From Candidatus Kuenenia hertensis (GTDB taxonomy: Bacteria; Planctomycetota; Brocadiia; Brocadiales; Brocadiaceae): a stretch of 64,000 bases of DNA. Shown in pieces: positions 42,889 to 51,102 of the stretch; the first letter of the stretch is position 1, and each line of letters begins with the position of its first letter. Made by a program: the position numbers and the translations under genes. Below the pieces are notes generated by a model. That model was not told where the DNA came from. It saw only the letters and a program-made list of their open reading frames with translations, and made no database searches. Location of the stretch: contig SOET01000015.1 in assembly GCA_021646465.1 (NCBI GenBank), positions 23,035 through 87,034 of the forward strand, in the 5' to 3' direction.

Positions 42889-43332
42889 CTATTCCTTTAA
42901 AATTCTTTTCATCAGTTTTTTAAAGCGAATGTCTTTTCTGAGGACAGCAAGATCTTTATCTTGCTTCATATGGTAAACATCTTTGTAGCCTAAATCTATT
43001 GCCTTTTCCAGAGCAATAAATGCCTCTTCAATATTTTCAAGTAACGCATAGCTGCAGGCAAGATTGTAATGAACGACGGGGTCATCCTTCCGTAATCGGC
43101 TTAGTTTCTGATCAATCAGAAGACCCTTTTCGTACATGCCCGTTTCAGTATACGCATTGCCCAGATACATAAGGCATTCAACATAATCAGGTTTCTTTTC
43201 AATGATCCCCTCAAAAAACCAAATAATAAATTCTTCCCCTTCCTTTTGAAACTCCGGCGCACGGATACTAAAGTTATATTTTGGCAATTTTACCGGAGAG
43301 AGAATCCTTTTTTCTGATTCTGTTTTTTTCAT
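42889..43332 (-). CDS. Small TPR protein
   Basis: A 147-residue protein with about three tetratricopeptide-like repeats: PDYVECLMYLGNAYTETGMYEKGL, DDPVVHYNLACSYALLENIEEAF, and IALEKAIDLGYKDVYHMKQDKDLAVLRKDIRFKKLM, the last resembling the common end of TPR-containing proteins. No other domain is seen. It probably mediates protein contacts; partner unknown. It lies alone on the minus strand between coaX and the two-component operon. Confidence 0.75.
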   Translation of the reverse strand: MKKTESEKRILSPVKLPKYNFSIRAPEFQKEGEEFIIWFFEGIIEKKPDYVECLMYLGNAYTETGMYEKGLLIDQKLSRLRKDDPVVHYNLACSYALLENIEEAFIALEKAIDLGYKDVYHMKQDKDLAVLRKDIRFKKLMKRILKE

Positions 43333-43457
43333 TTGAACATTCCGCCTTGTATTGTATAGTCCATTTTATTGTTGCTACAAACGCTCTAATATTTTAAAAC
43401 ATATCTTTATCTTGTCCAAGTATAAAATTAAATGTTTTCTTTCTCAAAGGAAATGAA

Positions 43458-44024
43458 ATGCCCATTGATAAACAATTACTAAAAAGCACCATTTCAGGCA
43501 AAAAAGATATAGCATTAAAAACAATAACAGATATCGTTGCATATAAGATATATGAAAGCGAGGAAAGCATTGGAGAAAAAGCAAACTACTTTTCCGCGGT
43601 TGATGCTGTTGCCCAATATATATCGGAAAATTTTCCTGACATTGATTCTTTCAAAAAAAAGCTGTCACAACTCAACGAAGGTTTGTTATCCGTTAATCAA
43701 TTCGCAGATATTATTTATGAACATTACCTGGAGAATCATTCCCTGAGTTTCGAGGCCGTAAAAAAATTCATTTCTACAGCAACCGATATTGACCTAAAAA
43801 CCATTACCGATATTGTGGCGTACAAAATCTATCAAAGCCCCGAAGATAAAGGGGCCGATTTAAATTTTCTCTCAGCTGAAACATTTGTAGCACATTATGT
43901 TTCTGAACATTTTAAAAACTTACGTATGTTTAAAGAATATATTGCAACTCCTGGAAAGGGTCGCGCCGCATTAGAATCATTTGCGCAAACTGTCTATTCC
44001 TATTACTATCGAAATGAGAGTTAG
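43458..44024 (+). CDS. Duplicated-domain protein of unknown function upstream of a two-component pair
   Basis: A 188-residue protein made of two repeats of about 85 residues. Matching parts include LKTITDIVAYKIYESEES and LKTITDIVAYKIYQSPED, then FSAVDAVAQYISENF and LSAETFVAHYVSEHF, and finally FADIIYEHYLEN and FAQTVYSYYYRN. I do not recognise the family. It is soluble, helical and acidic. The next gene, a PhoB-type regulator, starts 16 bases after its stop, so it is probably in the same operon and may belong to that signalling pathway. Confidence 0.7.
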   Translation: MPIDKQLLKSTISGKKDIALKTITDIVAYKIYESEESIGEKANYFSAVDAVAQYISENFPDIDSFKKKLSQLNEGLLSVNQFADIIYEHYLENHSLSFEAVKKFISTATDIDLKTITDIVAYKIYQSPEDKGADLNFLSAETFVAHYVSEHFKNLRMFKEYIATPGKGRAALESFAQTVYSYYYRNES

Positions 44025-44040
44025 TATCCGGAGCGTCCCA

Positions 44041-44733
44041 ATGAAAGAAAAAATACTCGTCGTAGACGATGAACAGGATATTGTAAACCTGATTGTGTAC
44101 CATCTTGAAAAAGACGGTTATAAAACAATTACCGCCTCGGAAGGAGAAAAGGCTCTCTCCCTGACAAGCACGGAAAGGCCGGAACTTATTATCCTTGATC
44201 TCATGCTTCCCGGAATGAACGGTTTGGAAGTATGCAAACGTTTAAAGGCAGACGAAGAACTATCCGGCACCGCTATAATCATGCTCACAGCAAAGGGGGA
44301 AGAAGAGGATATAACACACGGCCTTAAACTGGGAGCGGACGATTACGTTACAAAACCATTTAGTCCGAAAGAACTCGTAGCCCGGGTTCATTCCGTCCTC
44401 CGGCGAACGAAAAATTTTTCCGCAAAAAAAGAAACTATCGAAATAGGTGATTTAAAAATCAACCTGGACAAATACGAAGTAAAAATCAAAACCGATGTGA
44501 TTCCCTTAACGCTTACCGAGTTCAAATTGTTATGGCAACTGGCCAGTAAACCCGGCAGGGTATTTACAAGGGATCAGCTCATAAATGCTGTTTCCGGAAT
44601 CGAAACAATCGTGATTGACAGAACAATTGATGTGCATATTGCATCATTGAGGAAAAAACTGAAGAGTTTTAAAAACCGTATCGTCACCATCCGCGGCATT
44701 GGTTATAAATTTCTGGAACCTGAGGAATGTTAA
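44041..44733 (+). CDS. OmpR/PhoB-family response regulator
   Basis: A 230-residue regulator. The receiver domain (1-120) has ILVVDDEQD, phospho-acceptor Asp in LIILDLMLPGMNG, and Lys in DDYVTKPFSP. The C-terminal winged helix (about 130-228) reads LTLTEFKLLWQLASKPGRVFTRDQL and ends VTIRGIGYKFLEPE. The ATG at 44041 follows GGAG; a longer frame upstream overlaps the preceding gene and lacks conservation. It overlaps the downstream kinase by 7 bases. Confidence 0.93.
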   Translation: MKEKILVVDDEQDIVNLIVYHLEKDGYKTITASEGEKALSLTSTERPELIILDLMLPGMNGLEVCKRLKADEELSGTAIIMLTAKGEEEDITHGLKLGADDYVTKPFSPKELVARVHSVLRRTKNFSAKKETIEIGDLKINLDKYEVKIKTDVIPLTLTEFKLLWQLASKPGRVFTRDQLINAVSGIETIVIDRTIDVHIASLRKKLKSFKNRIVTIRGIGYKFLEPEEC

Positions 44734-46103
44734 AAAATACACTACCGGTAAAAATATGTGTCCCTTATTTTGTTCTTTTGTTTGTATGTTTCTTCTTTGC
44801 CAATTATTTTGTTCTTGCGACAGCAAAACCTTACCTTGCTTTATTTTTTCTCCTCATGTTTGCACTTCTCACTGCTATTGGTTTTTTCATTATTAAAAGG
44901 AATATATCATACTTATCGAAAATTACCCATATCGCAAAAAATATCAGCCGTGGTGATTTTACGATACAGGCGGATGTTTCTTCACTAAAAGGAATGCAGG
45001 AACTTGCTGAATCTATTAATACCATGGGAAACCGTTTACAAGCGCAACATCAAACGATATCGGATGATGAAAAAAAATTGTTGTCCATTATAAATAACAT
45101 GAATGACGCTATCATCGCGGTTGATTTGCAGCAAAGGATCATTCTTATAAATAATACCGCAAATGTACTTTTTGGCATACCGGAAACATTGCCAGGCAGG
45201 GATTTTTTGTGGGAAAAAATACGAAGCGAAACTCTGCATTCATTAATAAAACAGATAATGAAAACAAACGCAGGTTTCACAAAGGAAATAGAATTTAATG
45301 CTCCGAAAAAAAGATTGATTCAAACACAGTTTTCTCTGCTCCAAAAAGATAAGAATACTTACGGTATTCTTATTGTATTCCATGATATCACCGATTTAAG
45401 AAAACTGGAAAATACGCGAAAGGAATTCGTTGCAAACGTTTCTCACGAATTAAGGACCCCACTTACCTCTATCAAAGGATATGTAGAAACTTTATTAGAA
45501 AACTATACAAAGGGTGATGAACATACTTTTAAATGTTTGAATATTATCATGAAACATACTCAAAGGCTTGACAGCTTAATTAAAGATATTTTAGAACTGT
45601 CAAAACTGGAAACAAACGAATTAAAGATAGAACTTCATGAATTAAACATATATGAATGTATTGAAGATATATTACACACATACAATGAACACTGCGCGGA
45701 AAAAAATCAGTCATTTCATCTGAACATTTCACAAAACCTTCCATCTGTTGAATCAAATGAATACCTTTTAAGGCAATTACTGACAAACCTGATCGACAAT
45801 GCAATAAAATATACCCACGAAGGCGGCAATATATGTCTTGCAATAGACTCTGTGAATGAACACATACGAATTGAAGTCTCCGATACAGGAATCGGAATTC
45901 CACAAGAGCATATTCCACGTATTTTCGAACGGTTCTATCGGATAGACCCTGCCCGTTCAAGGGAAATGGGTGGCACAGGGTTAGGCCTTTCTATCGTTAA
46001 ACACATAGTAAATCTTCATAACGGTTCTATTAAACTTGAAAGTACCGTAGGGAAGGGAAGTACATTTACTATCATTTTACCTCAAAAACAGCAAGAGATG
46101 TAA
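44727..46103 (+). CDS. PhoR-like sensor histidine kinase
   Basis: A 458-residue membrane kinase: two N-terminal membrane segments with almost no periplasmic domain (YFVLLFVCFFFANYFVLATA, LALFFLLMFALLTAIGFFII), HAMP (about 60-112), PAS (about 115-225), HisKA with VSHELRTPLTSIKGYVETLL, and HATPase with NLIDNAIKYTHEGG, DTGIGIPQEHIPRIFERFYR and GGTGLGLSIVKHI. The lack of a sensory loop is like PhoR, which senses through a transporter complex. It is co-transcribed with the regulator, overlapping by 7 bases. Signal unknown; no pst genes are in the window. Confidence 0.92.
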   Translation: MLKNTLPVKICVPYFVLLFVCFFFANYFVLATAKPYLALFFLLMFALLTAIGFFIIKRNISYLSKITHIAKNISRGDFTIQADVSSLKGMQELAESINTMGNRLQAQHQTISDDEKKLLSIINNMNDAIIAVDLQQRIILINNTANVLFGIPETLPGRDFLWEKIRSETLHSLIKQIMKTNAGFTKEIEFNAPKKRLIQTQFSLLQKDKNTYGILIVFHDITDLRKLENTRKEFVANVSHELRTPLTSIKGYVETLLENYTKGDEHTFKCLNIIMKHTQRLDSLIKDILELSKLETNELKIELHELNIYECIEDILHTYNEHCAEKNQSFHLNISQNLPSVESNEYLLRQLLTNLIDNAIKYTHEGGNICLAIDSVNEHIRIEVSDTGIGIPQEHIPRIFERFYRIDPARSREMGGTGLGLSIVKHIVNLHNGSIKLESTVGKGSTFTIILPQKQQEM

Positions 46104-46140
46104 TCTCTTTTCTAAATCTATTAACAAACAGGCGAGACTT

Positions 46141-46237
46141 GTAGAGACGCATTGCTATGCGTCTCTACACAATAAATGCATTCCCAGTCTGTGGAGTTTG
46201 GGAACGAGACGTGTATCATTCACGCTGAATAGTTACC
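46141..46237. repeat. Family A hairpin plus partial MITE
   Basis: TAGAGACGCAT / ATGCGTCTCTA hairpin (46141-46167) followed by a partial MITE (46181-46237) with AGTTTGGGAACGAG and the end ATTCACGCTGAATAGTTAC. Located between convergent genes. Confidence 0.75.
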
Positions 46238-46243
46238 ATTTTT

Positions 46244-46735
46244 CTAGTCAAAAACCTTCCACACGAAAATACCGATCATTATGACTCCTATAATCCCTTT
46301 CATCAGGGTTCCACCAACAAAGCCAACAAAGTTCCCTAAACCGGACCTTAATGCTCCAATATAATTTTTCCCGCCAATCATTTCAAAAATAATCGTGCCG
46401 ATAACAGGTCCTAATATCAATCCAAAAGCCCCTGCCCAGAAAAAACCTGCAACACTGCCAAGTATTGAACCGGCAATTCCCCATTTTGTTGCTCCAAATT
46501 TTTTTGCGCCATATACATTGCCTATGTTTTCAATGACAATGGAAAAAACGGTTAACAGCGCAAACAGCAATAAAAACTTCCACGTTATTTCATCAAACCC
46601 TGTAAAAACAGCATAAAAAAAAGCTCCAATCCAAATGAGCGGGATGCTGGGTATTATCGGAACTATTATACCTAACATCCCCACTATCATGATGATAATT
46701 GATGTAATGAATAATATTATTTCCCAAATGTTCAT
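46244..46735 (-). CDS. DUF456 family membrane protein
   Basis: A 163-residue, very hydrophobic protein with about four to five membrane segments. It matches DUF456: EIILFITSIIIMIVGMLGIIVPIIPSIPLIWIGAFFYA near the start, KKFGATKWGIAGSILGSVAGFFW and GLILGPVIGTIIFEMIGG. Glycine-rich segments hint at close helix packing. The function of this family is unknown to me. It stands alone. Confidence 0.85.
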   Translation of the reverse strand: MNIWEIILFITSIIIMIVGMLGIIVPIIPSIPLIWIGAFFYAVFTGFDEITWKFLLLFALLTVFSIVIENIGNVYGAKKFGATKWGIAGSILGSVAGFFWAGAFGLILGPVIGTIIFEMIGGKNYIGALRSGLGNFVGFVGGTLMKGIIGVIMIGIFVWKVFD

Positions 46736-47084
46736 TTACAGATACTTATTAGAATTCGTCCTGTCGAAAAGCAAACAATAGTTCAATCTGAAACTATTAT
46801 TACATTATGTAATAATTTGAACACATATTAATGTAAGACATTTCAGGTTTCATTATACGGTTAATTCTTGTAAAATAGATATAATAAACTAGTTATATAA
46901 AAAAAATAAAGTATACCCCTTTTTTAAGAATTGTTGGTATGTTTTTTGTAAATAGTAGTGCTCCCTACATGATTTGAATGTTTATCACTGCCAATTGATA
47001 ACAATCAGTAATAAGAATTACACGCATTTTTGAGGGGCGATATGACACTTTGAAGCACAATTTTCTTTCATTATGGAGAAAAAA
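46736..47084. other. Intergenic region between divergent genes
   Basis: About 350 A+T-rich bases between the DUF456 gene and the Cache-PAS gene. A poor sigma-54-like match (TGGTATG-N4-TTGTA) occurs near 46935, but the -12 GC is missing. No repeat or RNA gene was seen. Confidence 0.5.
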
Positions 47085-49421
47085 ATGTTCATTTCAATTA
47101 AAAACAGACTTATTTTTTTGTTAATCGTATTTACGTTAATACCTTTCGTTGTATTAAAAATAATTGCTTATCCCAGAGTGCTGGAGGATGTTAAAGAAAT
47201 ACAACTTCGTAATCTTCAGGGCATAGGAAATCAGCAAGCAGAATTGGTTAGTAACTGGGTACATGAAAGAATGAAAAATGCCCGATCTCTCGCCAAAAAC
47301 CCTACCATTATAAACGCTATAAATATCACAAAAAAACCCGGAGACTCCATAGAAATAATTACCTACCTCGATGCTTTTAAGAAAGAATACGACCTTGCCG
47401 GAATTTTAATATGTGACGATAAAGGTATCGTCTCTTTTGCTACTTCAGAAGAGATTACCGGGAGAGATATTTCTCAGGAAGATTATTTCAAAAAGGCTAT
47501 TGAAGGTAAGACGGTTACATCCGGTATTATTCAATCCAACGTACCACTTATAAATGAAATGGGAGAGGAGGAAACAGGTATGCCAACACTGCTTATCACT
47601 TCTCCTATAACAGGCAACCAAAAAACAACAATCGGCATTGTCGCCCTGAGACTTGATTTAAATAACCTAAAACATTTGATGTTTAACACAAAATTAGGGA
47701 AAACGGGAGAAACATATCTTGTAAATGAGCAAGGTTACATGATAACGGAATCCAGATTTTCTGATCATTTGAAAGAAATGGGAATAGTAAAAAAACGATG
47801 TTCCCTGGAACTGAAGCTGACAGATCCTAATACGGGAAAATTAACTTCGGGAGTTGCACGATGTCTCTCCGGCAATGATGGCCATGATAGTGATGGTTAT
47901 ACCGATTATGCAGGTATAACGGTATTGGGTGTTTGGCGTTGGTTGCCAGAATTTAAATGGGGTGTCATTACGGAAATCGACCGTGACGAAGGTTATGGAC
48001 TCGCTTATAATCTCCGTTATATCGTTGTTATCGTTCTGATGATTTTTGCATTCCCAGCTACTGTCGCTGCATTTCTCGTAGCACGACAAATATCAATCCC
48101 TATTCTTCGTTTACGATCTATGGCTGAAAAAATAGCCTCCAGCGAGGACCTTTCTCAGAGGATTGATATTAAACATAAAGACGAGATAGGTAGTTTGGCG
48201 GATGCCTTTAATACAATGGTCAACTCGTTAAAGGAAAAAACGAATGCGCTTGCAAACTCTGAAAATCGGTACAGGCAACTATTTAATTCATTAAAAGAAG
48301 GGGTTTACGAAAGTGAACCGGGCGCTGACGGGGTTTTTACATGGATTAATCAGGCTGGTGCGGAGATACTCGGCTACAATTCACCAGAGGAGGTGTTTGG
48401 AACAAAAGTTAAAAATATATATGTTGACCCTGTTGAACGCAAAAGACTTGTCGAAAAACTCGAAAAAGACGGCGTATGGAGTGGTTTTGTTTCCTTTTGT
48501 AAAAAGAAAAACGGCGAACAATTTTACACAGAACGTACTTCCAATATGATAAAAGATGAGAACGGAAAACCCATTCTCATTTATGGAGTGTTCAGAGACA
48601 TTACGGAGCGTAAAAAACTGGAAGAAGAATTACAGAAAATGGTCAAATCTCTCAACGAAAAAACAAACGAACTTGCAAACTCTGAAAAGCGGTACAAGCA
48701 ATTATTTAATTCATTAAAAGAAGGGGTTTACGAATGCAAACGACAGGGCTCCAATTGGGTTTTTACCTGGATCAACAAGTCAGGCGCCGAGATCCTCGGG
48801 TATAATTCTTCTGAAGAGGTAATTGGAAACAAAGTAGAAAGTATCTATGTTGACCCGGATGATTGCAGAAGACTTGTTGAAAAACTCGAAAACGAAGGGG
48901 TATGGAGCGGTTTTGTTTCCTTTTGTAAAAAGAAAGATGGAGAACATTTTTATACGGAACGCACTTCCACTATGATAAAAGATGAGAACGGTAAACCTGT
49001 TCTCATTTATGGAGTATTCAGAGACATTACGGAACGTAAAAAACTGGAAGAAGAATTGCAAAAATCAGAAAAGCACCACAGAGAACTGCTAAACTCTATA
49101 AGCGAAGGAGTATATCAAAGCGCGCCGACTTTGGATGGTGTATTTACTTACATAAACCAGTCAGGAGCTGAAATACTGGGTTATGATTCACCAGAAGAAG
49201 TGCTGGGAACACGGGTGATAGATATATATGTAAACGCCAATGATAGAAAAGAATTACTGGAGATATTGGAAAAAGAAGGCGTATGTAAGGATTTTACGGC
49301 TTTCTGTAAAAAGAAAAACGGGGAACGTTTTATATATGAAGCAAACTGCAGCATTGTGCGTGATGAAACAGGACAGCCAATTATGATCGAAGGAATATTC
49401 AGAGATATAACAGAGAGATAA
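47085..49421 (+). CDS. Cache-HAMP-(PAS)3 membrane sensor without output domain
   Basis: A 778-residue protein: membrane segment (LIFLLIVFTLIPFVVL), an extracytoplasmic double-Cache-like domain (about 30-300), a second membrane segment, HAMP (about 325-385), and three PAS-PAC units beginning near residues 395, 535 and 665. Units 1 and 2 are almost identical in DNA over some 400 bases (LFNSLKEGVYE, GYNSPEEV, WSGFVSFCKKK), which shows a recent internal duplication; unit 3 is more diverged. The chain stops directly after RDITER where a kinase, cyclase or methyl-accepting domain would be expected. ATG 47085 has GGAG at good spacing; 47073 is an alternative. It may signal by protein contact. Confidence 0.88.
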   Translation: MFISIKNRLIFLLIVFTLIPFVVLKIIAYPRVLEDVKEIQLRNLQGIGNQQAELVSNWVHERMKNARSLAKNPTIINAINITKKPGDSIEIITYLDAFKKEYDLAGILICDDKGIVSFATSEEITGRDISQEDYFKKAIEGKTVTSGIIQSNVPLINEMGEEETGMPTLLITSPITGNQKTTIGIVALRLDLNNLKHLMFNTKLGKTGETYLVNEQGYMITESRFSDHLKEMGIVKKRCSLELKLTDPNTGKLTSGVARCLSGNDGHDSDGYTDYAGITVLGVWRWLPEFKWGVITEIDRDEGYGLAYNLRYIVVIVLMIFAFPATVAAFLVARQISIPILRLRSMAEKIASSEDLSQRIDIKHKDEIGSLADAFNTMVNSLKEKTNALANSENRYRQLFNSLKEGVYESEPGADGVFTWINQAGAEILGYNSPEEVFGTKVKNIYVDPVERKRLVEKLEKDGVWSGFVSFCKKKNGEQFYTERTSNMIKDENGKPILIYGVFRDITERKKLEEELQKMVKSLNEKTNELANSEKRYKQLFNSLKEGVYECKRQGSNWVFTWINKSGAEILGYNSSEEVIGNKVESIYVDPDDCRRLVEKLENEGVWSGFVSFCKKKDGEHFYTERTSTMIKDENGKPVLIYGVFRDITERKKLEEELQKSEKHHRELLNSISEGVYQSAPTLDGVFTYINQSGAEILGYDSPEEVLGTRVIDIYVNANDRKELLEILEKEGVCKDFTAFCKKKNGERFIYEANCSIVRDETGQPIMIEGIFRDITER

Positions 49422-49473
49422 ACACTTCTTTAATTGTTGGCGTTAAATATGAAGGAACGAGGAGCTGTAAATT

Positions 49474-49998
49474 ATGGGAAAAGATGAATTCTGTTTATCA
49501 GTAAACACAAAGACCATCATTCTAATACTGCTATTTTTTAATATTTGTTATGGGTATAAGAAAATTAGTGAATATTATAGAATAAAAGAAGCCGGCTATC
49601 TCAGGGAAAGAACTTTTCAGGAACAAATCCAGCAAAGAATGATGAAATCTTTTGGTTCTGTGGAAGAAATGGAACGCCTCGTAACTGAAATTACAACACA
49701 AAAAAAGGAAGCCGAAAAAACGGCGGCAACACTCAGGATACGGGATAAACAAATGACAGATGCATATAAAAAACTGGAAGATGCAAAGTCAATTCTTGAA
49801 GAGGAAAAGGCCCTATTGCAGAAAAAGATATGGGAGATGGAAGATGTGCTCTCCAAACGTAAGCGCCAATATGAACAAACAATCAAAGCAAACGCCGAAT
49901 TGATGGATGCAAAAACAAAACTTGAAGAGGAGCAGGCACAATTGCAGACAAAAATAAAGGAGATGGAAGGTGCACTATCGAAACAAATGGATTGGTAG
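49474..49998 (+). CDS. Membrane-anchored coiled-coil protein
   Basis: A 174-residue protein with one membrane segment (TIILILLFFNICYGY, about 14-28) and then a long coiled coil from about 45 to the end. It contains a repeat (YKKLEDAKSILEEEKALLQKKI and the related AKTKLEEEQAQLQTKI). GAGGAG precedes the ATG. It lies 52 bases after the Cache-PAS gene and 60 before the carbonic anhydrase gene on the same strand, so it could link them in one transcript. No function is assigned. Confidence 0.7.
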   Translation: MGKDEFCLSVNTKTIILILLFFNICYGYKKISEYYRIKEAGYLRERTFQEQIQQRMMKSFGSVEEMERLVTEITTQKKEAEKTAATLRIRDKQMTDAYKKLEDAKSILEEEKALLQKKIWEMEDVLSKRKRQYEQTIKANAELMDAKTKLEEEQAQLQTKIKEMEGALSKQMDW

Positions 49999-50059
49999 AT
50001 TGCTTTTAGTGGACAGATACCGGGGGTAGGGGATAAATTTATAAGGAGAAGCAGAAAAG

Positions 50060-50926
50060 ATGAAACGTCGGCATATTTTTCAGGATATATTGATTCTCAA
50101 CGAAAAATTTGTAGAAAGTTCTGATGGGGTGGAATTTGCAAAGTATAAAGACCATCAGCAACCTTATATAACAATGCTTACTTGCGCCGATTCTCGTATA
50201 CAGGGACAAATGTTTGGTATGGATATCATTAATAAGGTTTTTACCATTCGAAACGCGGGAAATCAGTTTGCTATGAACAAGGGGAGTATTGCATATGCAA
50301 TAACAACTCTTAATACTCCCCTGCTTCTTATCATAGGTCACACAAATTGTGGCGCAGTAAAGTTTGCCGCCGGCGCTTGTTTAGCAAAGATAAGGAAATT
50401 ACCAGAAACAGAAGAAACTCCTGATGCAGAACCTGTTAATAATTTGAAGAAAAAACACCGGGGGATACAACTCACCATCCCTAAGGGAGAGTCGTTATCT
50501 ATTAGTAAGTTGAAAGAAGTTGATTTCTCTGCTGTAAGCAGAGAGGTGCAGCGCGAAATGCTTCCATTGACGATTCCCATAGAAAGAGGAATCGGACAAT
50601 TGCCCAAGATTCATGATGAATTAAAGGAACTCGCCTACCTGAGCCAGATTAATGTGGATTACCAGGTAGAAAAAGCTTTGGAATATTACGGCGACAGAGT
50701 AAAAGAAGACGCCCTGACGGTCATTGGCGGTATCTATGATTTTGTGGGTGCGTATTCTGATGTATTGGGAAGAATTATCGTTACTAATATTAATGGCATT
50801 TACGACAAAAATAAACTTAAAGAATGTGCTATGGCTTTTTATGAGACTGATGATACCCTTGATAAATCAGGCGAAGTATATAACCTTTGTTGTAAATTAA
50901 TCGACGAAAAAGTAAACCGCATATAG
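50060..50926 (+). CDS. Beta-class carbonic anhydrase with an enlarged insertion
   Basis: A 288-residue cytoplasmic enzyme that interconverts CO2 and bicarbonate. Zinc-site motifs are complete: CADSR (Cys, Asp-Arg dyad) and, later, GHTNCGAVKFA (His and Cys). The N-terminal helix FVESSDGVEFAKYKDHQQPY is the usual clade signature, and the C-terminal part has LPLTIPIERGIGQLPKI. It is about 70 residues longer than typical beta enzymes because of an insertion after the second motif (about 112-175). AAGGAGA precedes the ATG. It is the first of a group of inorganic-carbon genes and lies opposite dabB. Confidence 0.9.
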   Translation: MKRRHIFQDILILNEKFVESSDGVEFAKYKDHQQPYITMLTCADSRIQGQMFGMDIINKVFTIRNAGNQFAMNKGSIAYAITTLNTPLLLIIGHTNCGAVKFAAGACLAKIRKLPETEETPDAEPVNNLKKKHRGIQLTIPKGESLSISKLKEVDFSAVSREVQREMLPLTIPIERGIGQLPKIHDELKELAYLSQINVDYQVEKALEYYGDRVKEDALTVIGGIYDFVGAYSDVLGRIIVTNINGIYDKNKLKECAMAFYETDDTLDKSGEVYNLCCKLIDEKVNRI

Positions 50927-50932
50927 GGTATT

Positions 50933-50972
50933 CGTGTTTGTGTTTACATAATTCGTTTATTGAACAAACACG
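50933..50972. terminator. Hairpin between convergent carbonic anhydrase and dabB genes
   Basis: CGTGTTTGT / ACAAACACG, 9-base arms around a 22-base loop, just after the carbonic anhydrase stop, followed by CTTCTTCT. Possibly a bidirectional terminator for the two converging transcription units. Confidence 0.4.
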
Positions 50973-51102
50973 CTTCTTCTAATTGCATACGTTCTTACAT
51001 TCATTTCCCGCATCATATAGTATAGTCAAACAAATCTGGCTTTTGAAATATTACGTGGGTTATAAGGAAAACAGATACGCATGTAACACAAATCGTTCAG
51101 AA

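Noticed and set aside
46930..46950. Sigma-54-like motif TGGTATG-N4-TTGTA before the Cache-PAS gene
   Set aside because: The invariant GC of the -12 element is GT here, so it is not a credible promoter.
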